From Pirellulaceae bacterium (GTDB taxonomy: Bacteria; Planctomycetota; Planctomycetia; Pirellulales; Pirellulaceae), in assembly GCA_029243025.1 (NCBI GenBank), contig JAQWSU010000049.1:1-64000 (forward strand): a stretch of 64,000 nucleotides of DNA, in the 5' to 3' direction. A model generated the notes under the pieces. The model did no database searches. It saw nothing but the letters and a program-made list of their open reading frames with translations, and was not told where the DNA came from. Positions 56,841-64,000 of the stretch are shown piece after piece. The stretch's first letter is position 1. Each line of letters begins with the position of its first letter. Both the position numbers and the translations under genes were made by a program.

Positions 56841-57716
56841 ACGCATCCACTTAACCCTCGCTATCGTGCTCTAGGCCATCTGACCTTCGAACACTTCGGT
56901 CGCTTGTGGATCAACGTTGGTCGATTTACTTTGACAACTGCCCCCTGCGCCCTCAACGTTGAGACCACTTGCGAGAAAGTGAACGACCTCCTAAAGGAAT
57001 CGGAGGCGCTAGCTGCGACCTTTCCTACACCGTTACCAACTGGAATTAGCTCGGTTGCTTACACGATCCAAGATCCAGACTATGGTCTTTCATCCGTCCA
57101 ACGACAGTTTCGACCACATTTAAAGCGAGGTGCGGCACACTGCGAAATCCGCTCGCTCTCTTGGAAGGAATTACGTGATGATGGCCTAGAAGTCAATCGT
57201 GACACAGCACGACAACGCAACCAGCCAAACGCTAACTGCGCTAATGCCAAGTGCTGGGCAGAATTCTGTGATGCCGTTAGGAATCACGAACAGATCGAGG
57301 TAATCGGGTGCTTAGTTGACGGCACGATCGCCGCATTCATCGTTGCGTGGATGCGTGAAAACCGCTGTGATGGCTTGCTGATACACCACACAAGGAAGTT
57401 TGCAAAACAGAGTCCTTCCCATGCCATCATGCATGGATTCGCGCGAACCATCATCTCGTGTCCCGAAATTGATTTAGTGTGCGTCGGTCGGGATATGATT
57501 CCTCAACAAGCCTCTTTGGGACGATTCAAACGTCATGCCGGATACGACCGAACACCAATCCAAGTTGGAGTCGTCATTCATCCCAGCTGGAATCGGCTCC
57601 TGACACACCCCTGGTCACGCGTTGGATTTCGCCGCCTGCGACAAGCCCTCGGGCATCGAATCAACTCCATTGAAAACTCGCAGGTGTTGGATGCAGCGGC
57701 CAGCACTGAGATTTAG
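56841..57716 (+). CDS. GNAT-like/FemAB-like acyltransferase homologue, copy 2, start codon ACG
   Basis: This frame is the same length (876 bases) as copy 1 and is roughly three quarters identical to it as a protein, judged by eye. Copy 1 starts ATG-CAT-CCA; copy 2 has ACG-CAT-CCA at 56841, preceded by a stop (TGA at 56826). If ACG is not used, translation may begin at TTG 56904, 21 codons later, or not at all. The rest of the frame has no stop or indel, so either it is still made or it was lost recently. Downstream lies the 3' end of the broken GMC gene. Confidence 0.6.
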   Translation, partial: THPLNPRYRALGHLTFEHFGRLWINVGRFTLTTAPCALNVETTCEKVNDLLKESEALAATFPTPLPTGISSVAYTIQDPDYGLSSVQRQFRPHLKRGAAHCEIRSLSWKELRDDGLEVNRDTARQRNQPNANCANAKCWAEFCDAVRNHEQIEVIGCLVDGTIAAFIVAWMRENRCDGLLIHHTRKFAKQSPSHAIMHGFARTIISCPEIDLVCVGRDMIPQQASLGRFKRHAGYDRTPIQVGVVIHPSWNRLLTHPWSRVGFRRLRQALGHRINSIENSQVLDAAASTEI

Positions 57717-57775
57717 ACGCCACTCGACTCGCTCGGAATCAAATCGCTCGCTCGTTCACCAATCATCAAAGCGAG

Positions 57776-59332
57776 TCACGCCGTGTGGCCTGGACTGATA
57801 CTGGGAGCAATCGAGTTGTCAGCAACCCATAATCGCTCAACACCGTGAACCCGCAATCCAGCATCCACGACTGCCAGTTCATTCTTCCCCATACAACATC
57901 CTCCCACCGGATGGTTGAATGTCGTCCCAGTGGCGGAAATAAGTTCGTGATCGGATATCCCACTAATACGCTTTTCCCGCAGGGCAAAACGCTGCAGAGC
58001 AGGGCGTTGAGCGATGTCTCTTGCCCGTTGCGCCCCTTTCATCAAGTATTCCGCGTCAATCGATTTTGAAAGGTAATTCGAATCAATCCAAGGCGCTCCC
58101 CATGGATCTTTCGGATTTAAGCAAATCGAGCCACGGCTTTCAGGTTGAGACAAGACGCATATCAATTCCACAGCTCGGGATTGCATGATGTTTGAAACAT
58201 CGCAATTATTTCAACGATCCCGTTCCGAGACGCTTTGTCGACAGAGATGAAACAGCCAGCCTCACCACAAGTCGACACCATCGGGCCATCGCGATTGCGC
58301 GCATATTGCCATGCGGCCGCTAACCAGCGAGATTTTTTGCCCGGAGTTGCCTGATCCGTCCGAAACACCAGCGGTACCCCCAGATGATCTTGAAAGTTCT
58401 TTCCAACGCCTGGCAGATCTACCAAAGATTTTATCCCTACTCGACTGAGCACTTCAGTTGGCCCAACTCCCGAGCAAAGCAGCAACTTGGGTGACATCAA
58501 GGCCCCTGCAGAAAGAACGACACCTTGGCTGGCACTCGCCTGAACTAGATTTCCCCCCTGAATAAATTCGACACCCGTTGCTTGGGAGTTCTTCAACAAG
58601 ACACGCCGCGCACTGACTTTTGTGATCAGTCGCAAGCGAGGATCATTTTTTTTGAGGCAAGATAGGCCCGAGCGACACTTTCGAGTTTTCCATTGCGTTG
58701 ATAAACAGGGAACCAACCACATGTCTCGACTGCGTCCCCATACATCAGAGCAGTTTGCTTCAGCCCTGACTCAACACAAGCCTCCAGAAAGCTCTTCGAG
58801 AAAGAAGCCCGATGCCGAGGTTCAGAGATCATCATTGGCGCAGTGTCGTCGGCAGAAGCCGCTCGTGCAAAGGCCTGCATCATCTCCGCGCCACTCCATC
58901 CCGATTCACCCCAGTTGTCAAAGGCTTCCCGCGGCCCGGGCACGCTGAGCATCGCATTTACCGACGAGCTGCCACTCACGACTCGGCCCATCGGATATTC
59001 GACAGAGCGTCCCATCAAATTCGATTGCTCAACCGTGCGAAACGACCAGGATCACCCCCGCGCAACCGCAATCCTGCCATCGGCACATCCAGAGGCAATC
59101 CCGGATGTGCCGCACCTGCCTCAATCAATAAAACGCTCACACCGGGCCGATCCAACAATCGTCGAGCGACAACGCATCCGCTGGTCCCGGCGTCAACAAC
59201 GACGTAATCTGCATTTAACGGGGTCAACAGGTTACCCTCGAACACAACACGATTGCCACGTTTCGATTCCCCATTTAGTGAACCGGGACATTGAGCACCG
59301 CACATCGAATGTTGCGGTCGAAACACTCCCAT
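57776..59332 (-). pseudogene. GMC oxidoreductase (choline dehydrogenase-like), three frameshifts
   Basis: Four overlapping reverse frames together spell one GMC oxidoreductase. The first (59332-59015) has A-D-Y-V-V-V-D-A-G-T-S-G-C-V, the FAD site with a D where G is expected. The second (to 58626) has Y-P-M-G-R-V-V-S-G-S-S-S-V-N-A-M. The third (to 58162) has RLITKVSARRVLL and VLSAGALMSPKLL. The fourth (to 57776) has SRGSICLNPKDPW, HPVGGCC and VADNSIAPSISPGHT, with the His and Asn of the family active site. Each join needs one extra base, around 59030, at the A8 run 58646-58653 and near 58172. The rebuilt length of about 510 is normal. It is probably inactive unless these are assembly errors. 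Confidence 0.85.
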
Positions 59333-59579
59333 TCAACAAAACAACTCACAAGTTTTGTCTGCTTGCCGACGATTCAGGCCACGCAATCACACCGACGTGC
59401 CTCCGGCAGATGGGCGCGAAATCCAACAATTCTTTCATCGACCGCAAAAATTCGTCTTCGCCACTTTCCTTATCAGCAGACAACAATTTTTACCCAGACA
59501 ACGGTTGAAAGGGCAGAATTCCAGCACATCTGCAGTTAAGATGGAGGGCTCCCAATTCCATCTTGACTCTGGTTCCGCC

Positions 59580-61451
59580 ATGAAACAACTCAAACATTTT
59601 TTTTTCCTAATCATTCTCCTGATCCGCTTTTCACCTGTCGCGTTGAGCGATGAGTCAACCGACGGCGCAACGGTTCCTATCTTTAAAGATGGCGAGGCCC
59701 AAGTCGTTGACGGGTTCAAGGATCCGGACTACTGGATCCGACAGGACCTTTGGGTGCAAACAGAATTCGACTCCGACAACGACGGCCGCCTTGATCGAAT
59801 GCACGTAAGCGTGACAAGGCCACGTCAAACAGAAACCGAAGGATTAAAACTACCGGTGGTTTACGTTTCCAGCCCGTATTTTGCCGGCACAGGAACGGCG
59901 GGCTCGGAATACTTCTGGGACCCCCATCAAGAACTTGGCAAACAACCACCGCACCGCACCTTTCAGCCGCCGGTCAAGAGAACCGGCATGCGGCCCATCA
60001 TTTCCAAGTCACACGCAAAGCAATGGGTACCGCGAGGATACGTCGTTGTCCATTCTTCGTCGCCGGGCACCGGTTTATCTCAAGGATGCCCCACCGTGGG
60101 AGGTGACAACGAATCCCTGGCACCCAAGGCCGTCATTGACTGGCTTTGCGGACGCGCCGATGGTTTCACGACGGCTGACGGCTTTGACCGCGTCTACGCT
60201 GGCTGGTCCACAAAACATGTGGGCATGACGGGAACCTCTTACAACGGAACGATCCCGTTGGCAGCAGCAACCACTGGCGTGGATGGACTAAAGGCCATCA
60301 TTCCCATTGCCCCCAATACATCCTACTACCACTACTACCGATCAAATGGCCTCATACGACATCCATACGGATACATGGGCGAAGACATTGACTGTTTGTA
60401 TGAGTTCATTCACAGCGGTCCAGACGAGACGCGAACATTGTGCGACCTCAATGTTCGCGATGAAACAATGCATAAAAACTTTGATCGCGTAACCGGCGAC
60501 TACAACGACTTTTGGGCCGGAAGAGACTATTTGAATGATATGAAACCGATGAAAGCAGCCCTCCTAATGGCACATGCCTTCAACGATTGGAATGTGGTTC
60601 CTGAACACAGCGTCCGGATTTTGGAGGCCGCAAAAAAGAAGGGCCTTGACCACCAAGCATTCTTTCACCAGGGTGGTCACGGCGGTCCACCACCGATGAA
60701 ACTGATGAATCGATGGTTCACCCGATATTTACATGGCGTGGAAAACGACGTCGAGAAAGACCCGCGTGCTTGGATTGTTCGCGAACGTGACGACCGTGAA
60801 AAGCCAACCGCGTATGAAGACTACCCCAACCCAAAGGCCAAATCCGTCGTTTTTCAGCTCCAGGGAGCATCGCCCCAACGTGGGGAATTGAAGATCAAGG
60901 TTCGAGAATCGCAAGATAACGAATCGCTCATCGACAACTACTCTTTTAATGGAGAAGCGTTGGCAAGAGCTGAATCGACGAAGCATCGCTTGATCTACGT
61001 GACCCCCAAACTCAAAACAGATGTCCACCTTTCCGGAACGCCGCGTATCAACATCTCGCTGGCATGCGACCGAGAAGCTGCCAATCTATCGGTCTGGCTC
61101 GTCTCACTCCCCTGGAATACGCGAAATAATGCCAAGATCACTGACAACATCATCACCCGAGGCTGGGCTGACCCTCAAAATCATCAGTCGATTTCAAAAA
61201 GCGAACCGCTGGTCCCCGGCGAGTTCTATCAACTCAGCTTCGATTTACAACCGGATGACCAGATCATTCCCAAGGGGCAACAAATTGCACTCATGATTTT
61301 CTCCAGTGACCAGGATTTCACGCTTTGGCCCACCCCCGGCACTGAGCTAACCATCAATGTTAATGAGACCTCGCTCGAACTACCCATCGTTGGCGGCAAG
61401 CGTGCCTGGAAAAAAGCGATCCGAGAAAAAAAGAAACAAACAGCCCCATGA
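59580..61451 (+). CDS. Secreted S15 peptidase (X-Pro dipeptidyl-peptidase/CocE-like)
   Basis: From M-K-Q-L at 59580 the protein has 623 residues; the frame to 59355 has no protein-like sequence and lacks the signal peptide start. A signal peptide (HFFFLIILLIRFSPVALS) precedes the alpha/beta hydrolase core. The catalytic residues are S220 in GTSYNG, D336 in HAFNDW and H367 in GGHGG. The last 220 residues form the C-terminal jelly roll seen in family S15 and cocaine-esterase-like enzymes. It should cleave X-Pro dipeptides or related esters outside the cell. The gene is upstream of a long gene-poor stretch and shows no operon partner. Confidence 0.88.
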   Translation: MKQLKHFFFLIILLIRFSPVALSDESTDGATVPIFKDGEAQVVDGFKDPDYWIRQDLWVQTEFDSDNDGRLDRMHVSVTRPRQTETEGLKLPVVYVSSPYFAGTGTAGSEYFWDPHQELGKQPPHRTFQPPVKRTGMRPIISKSHAKQWVPRGYVVVHSSSPGTGLSQGCPTVGGDNESLAPKAVIDWLCGRADGFTTADGFDRVYAGWSTKHVGMTGTSYNGTIPLAAATTGVDGLKAIIPIAPNTSYYHYYRSNGLIRHPYGYMGEDIDCLYEFIHSGPDETRTLCDLNVRDETMHKNFDRVTGDYNDFWAGRDYLNDMKPMKAALLMAHAFNDWNVVPEHSVRILEAAKKKGLDHQAFFHQGGHGGPPPMKLMNRWFTRYLHGVENDVEKDPRAWIVRERDDREKPTAYEDYPNPKAKSVVFQLQGASPQRGELKIKVRESQDNESLIDNYSFNGEALARAESTKHRLIYVTPKLKTDVHLSGTPRINISLACDREAANLSVWLVSLPWNTRNNAKITDNIITRGWADPQNHQSISKSEPLVPGEFYQLSFDLQPDDQIIPKGQQIALMIFSSDQDFTLWPTPGTELTINVNETSLELPIVGGKRAWKKAIREKKKQTAP

Positions 61452-61706
61452 TAGTCGGATACCTACCAATATCCTTTGTCGCGGCTGCATCAAATCCGAC
61501 AACTGAGGCTCCGCGAACCCCACCTGCTCGCCTTCCATCAGAAAGGTAATCACCGCGCCGCTGGCATCCTTGCCCCTGACATCCTTGCCAGTTTCGGCAG
61601 CGGTCATCACCTGGCTCTCGCTTGAAAGTCCAATGACGAAGTCTCCTACGAAGGGTCGAGCGCCATACCAAGCCTCAAGCCAAAACCAATCTTCGGGTCG
61701 AAACAC
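61380..61706 (-). CDS. Doubtful reverse frame with protein-like composition
   Basis: The 108-residue frame has a balanced composition (RPEDWFWLEAWYGARPF, then SGAVITFLMEGEQVGF) that looks more protein-like than its surroundings, and may be a fragment of a decayed gene. Its 3' end overlaps the S15 peptidase gene in antisense. No family was recognised and no ribosome site is obvious. Confidence 0.2.
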   Translation of the reverse strand: MFRPEDWFWLEAWYGARPFVGDFVIGLSSESQVMTAAETGKDVRGKDASGAVITFLMEGEQVGFAEPQLSDLMQPRQRILVGIRLSWGCLFLFFSDRFFPGTLAANDG

Positions 61707-63010
61707 CAGCTTCCGTTCGTGAATTCAGGAATGTGTCATCTCCTTCGACATCCCCTCACGTTCCGACCTCCACCCCATCATTCATACATTCCATGACCGC
61801 AGAAAAAATGTCGACAACCACATGTCAATTCGCCCGCTCTTGAGATGCCTCGCACTCCTTCCAGCAAGCGAGAAACCACGGAACAAGGCACGTCGTCGAC
61901 AAATAAATCCTACAGCACTCATGAGCAACGCGGCACCAAGCAACCATCAACTGCATCGCAATCACTTCGGCCGGCCCCGCACAGAAAAAAACTGCCTCAC
62001 AGCAACAATCACCGTGGAAACAATAGCACGATCTCCGTACAAGCCTGAATGTGGCATTTCCCCCCCCGGGAAATATCGTCTTCCCCCCAAGAATCAACAA
62101 TGGCAAGCATCTCTTACCGTCGCTCTCACACATCCTTACAGAAATCGATCGTTTTGTCACGCGTATCTCCAAAACTTTTTTGGGTGATCGGGAGAATACC
62201 TTTCCGCTTCACTTTTGAGCAACCAACCCCTTCCTTCTTTTTGGGGTTGGTTAAAATAGGTCCGCTGGAATCCCGTTCCTAATCGGCAAGGCGACGCGGC
62301 CAGTTTTTACTGTGCCGATCGGTTGTTGCGTCTCGGACCTTCCATGTCGTGCGACACGCCACTCATTCCGCTAAAAGATTGCGCCCGACACAACCGAGAC
62401 CGAAATTTCCCCGCCTCAAGCTTTAGCGAACACCTCGCCGATTTTCCATGAGAAAGCCGCATGCCCCACAACCGGTCGCTTGTGCGCAAATCACCGCTGA
62501 CGAACCCGCCGGTGCAACCCCAAGGCTGGATAAATCCATCACAGGATCGATCTGGAGTCGTTACTCGCAGGCAACATCGCCCGAGAACACCGTCATTCAA
62601 TTTACGGAGCCGTTTCGGATTACGAAATGCATTCAAGGCGTTCTGCGACCACGATCGCGACCAACCCCACAAGCCGATCTTGTGTCCCCTCACGTTCAAC
62701 CCGCGAGGGAAACCCCATTAAGCTGTGCGCCCGATCAATATTTCCAATGCATGCCCCGACGACATTCAAAACTCTCGAGATTTAGCTAAGTTTACGGTAC
62801 ATCTTCCGAAGTCAATTAACCTGAGCCGAAATCAGGATCTCCGAGTGACGAGTAAGCCTTTTAAATCTGCAAAGAACGTCCTTTCTGTTAAACAAATTTG
62901 CTTGCGGAATTCTGTTACCAGGAAGTTTCGTTGATCGATGGAAGATTTTTTCGCAAAAGTTATACTGAATCACGGAACGTCTGAAACTGTTACGCCAAGA
63001 GGTCTGAACC
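61452..63010. other. Gene-poor 1.5 kb stretch
   Basis: Only short frames without recognisable patterns were found, apart from the doubtful reverse frame that ends at 61380. The perfect 10-base inverted repeat at 62221-62252 is the only clear structure. The last 150 bases are AT-richer and may contain the promoter of the DUF6174-like gene. Confidence 0.45.
62221..62252. repeat. Perfect 10-base inverted repeat
   Basis: AACCAACCCC (62221-62230) pairs exactly with GGGGTTGGTT (62243-62252) around a 12-base loop of mostly T. It lies between genes with no T-run on either side, so it is not a typical terminator. It could be a remnant of a longer element or a structured RNA. Confidence 0.55.
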
Positions 63011-63916
63011 ATGTCGAGAGCCTTGCATTTGTTGAAGCTCACATTCATTCTCTGCATGCTATCCGCATCGCAAGCTCAGGCTCTTGAGCAAGGCGAACTC
63101 GATAACTGGCGATCACTCTGGGACAGCCAAGCGCTATCCGATTATGGATTTCGTTTCCAACGATCCTGCCATTGCTTTGGGGAATACATTCGAGAGGTCA
63201 TCGTCCGAGTCGAAAACGACGTGGTGGTATCCGCCACTGACACCGAGACGCACCTTGCGTTTGACCCGTCAATGTTTCCTTCCGTGATTGACATGTTCGA
63301 TCAATTGCAATCGTCGATTGATTACCCTGCGGCATTTATGCTGACAGAATTTGATCAAACACTCGGCTACCCAACAAAGATTTCGGTCGACCTGGACGAA
63401 CGAATCGCCGACGAAGAAATTTACATGGACGCGGCTGACTTATCGACGGATTTAATTCTACCGGGCTGTGAACTCGAAACAGATCGAACTTGTGCAGCAC
63501 CGGTCATTGATGCTTTCGCAACACCCAGTTGGAACGCTTCGTTCCTCGACTTTAATGAAGACTTTTCAGTTGATTCGGCAGATCGCGATTACCTAATCAC
63601 CAACATTTTGAACACCACCTATGGTGACTCCAATCTGGATGGGTACTTCAATACCAGTGATCTGGTCGCTGTGTTCCAAGCAAATGAATTCGAAGATCGA
63701 CTCGTCGGTAACTCAGGATGGTCAACGGGCGACTGGAATGGCGACATGGATTTCACATCAACGGATCTTGTGACGGCATTTCAGACAGGTTCTTACGAAC
63801 GCACAGCGATTGGGGAGGCTCAAGTCGTGCCTGAACCGAGCGCCATCCTAAGCTCCCTGATGGGATTACTTTGTTTCTTCTTGCTTCGCGTAAAACCTTC
63901 GGTCAACCGGAGCTAG
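63011..63916 (+). CDS. Secreted DUF6174-like protein with dockerin and PEP-CTERM tail
   Basis: The 301-residue protein has a signal peptide (LLKLTFILCMLSASQAQA). Residues 28-135 follow the DUF6174 pattern: W-x-S-Q-A-L-S-D-Y-G-F-R-F-Q-R-S-C-H-C, then V-R-V-E-N-D-V-V-V-S-A and L-G-Y-P-T-K-I-S-V-D. A dockerin-like EF-hand pair (about 180-255) with W-S-T-G-D-W-N-G-D is closely similar to the end of the giant peroxidase. The last 30 residues carry V-V-P-E-P-S-A, a hydrophobic stretch and a basic tail, as in PEP-CTERM sorting signals. It is probably sorted to the cell surface. Its function is unknown. Confidence 0.8.
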   Translation: MSRALHLLKLTFILCMLSASQAQALEQGELDNWRSLWDSQALSDYGFRFQRSCHCFGEYIREVIVRVENDVVVSATDTETHLAFDPSMFPSVIDMFDQLQSSIDYPAAFMLTEFDQTLGYPTKISVDLDERIADEEIYMDAADLSTDLILPGCELETDRTCAAPVIDAFATPSWNASFLDFNEDFSVDSADRDYLITNILNTTYGDSNLDGYFNTSDLVAVFQANEFEDRLVGNSGWSTGDWNGDMDFTSTDLVTAFQTGSYERTAIGEAQVVPEPSAILSSLMGLLCFFLLRVKPSVNRS

Positions 63917-64000
63917 GGTCATCGAGTTGCCCTAGATAATAAAGAGGACTCAACCGCCACGACGCATATTTCACGGCCTCGGCCATCCCGCCGCAACCGA

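Larger units (their letters stand above)
54931..57842. repeat. Tandem duplication spanning the end of the FAD gene, the GNAT-like gene and the end of the GMC gene
   Basis: Two copies of one segment lie in tandem. Copy 1 starts in the FAD gene (54931); copy 2 starts at a remnant of the same FAD sequence (from 56649) and ends at the GMC gene end near 57842. The nine bases CGCTCAACA occur at both breakpoints (54931-54939 and 57834-57842). The junction at 56649-56657 joins the GMC end straight to the FAD remnant. Copy 2 has since lost part of the stretch between the FAD remnant and the GNAT gene. Confidence 0.8.

Noticed and set aside
1-64000. CRISPR arrays, integrases, transposases, phage or secretion-system genes
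   Set aside because: None was recognised on either strand by reading the frames and repeats; no spaced repeat series was seen.

Overview
The window reads as chromosomal DNA of a planctomycete, most likely of the Pirellulaceae type. This rests on several Planctomycetota hallmarks: four gene pairs or singles of the planctomycete cytochrome c families (DUF1549/DUF1553 with DUF1501, DUF1592-type with DUF1552), a BBP7-like outer-membrane protein, two formylglycine sulfatases, a giant exported protein with the N-terminal V-E-K-L-E-D-R-N-L-L-A signature, dockerin-type tails and PEP-CTERM tails. No rRNA, tRNA, CRISPR array, transposase or phage gene was recognised.

Layout. 0.3-6.3 kb: an HprK-like kinase, a PqqD/RRE protein with a YxxPxL tail, a GT2 glycosyltransferase and a nucleotidyltransferase-fold protein run forward; a second nucleotidyltransferase-fold protein and a core-2/I-branching-like glycosyltransferase face them. 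This looks like one edge of a peptide- or polymer-modifying locus continuing left of the window. 6.8-10.5 kb: a tight four-gene reverse operon encodes a split ThDP decarboxylase, a Tat-exported enolase-superfamily dehydratase and an Nramp-fold transporter lacking the usual metal motif. 11-17.7 kb: secreted or membrane-attached degradative proteins (alpha/alpha-toroid-like protein, alpha/beta hydrolase, ATC-hydrolase-like protein, sulfatase).

18.6-24.9 kb: one 2081-residue animal-type heme peroxidase carries RTX repeats, a four-copy repeat interrupted by two FN3 domains, and a dockerin tail. 25-41 kb: three units of planctomycete cytochrome c genes with their DUF1552/DUF1501 partners, a HEAT-repeat protein and a heme-WD40 protein; several genes overlap by 1-4 bases and are probably co-translated. 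41-53 kb: assorted secreted proteins, a frameshifted PEP-CTERM gene, a second sulfatase next to a broken AraC regulator, a heme protein with a terpenoid-cyclase-like domain, and the BBP7 protein.

53.8-59.3 kb is a rearranged, decaying locus. A FAD amine-oxidase-like gene is followed by a tandemly duplicated GNAT-like gene (copy 2 has ATG changed to ACG) and a GMC oxidoreductase broken by three frameshifts. The duplication junction can be read in the sequence and lies at a 9-base microhomology. The window ends with an exported S15 peptidase, a gene-poor 1.5 kb stretch, and a DUF6174-like protein whose dockerin tail matches that of the giant peroxidase.
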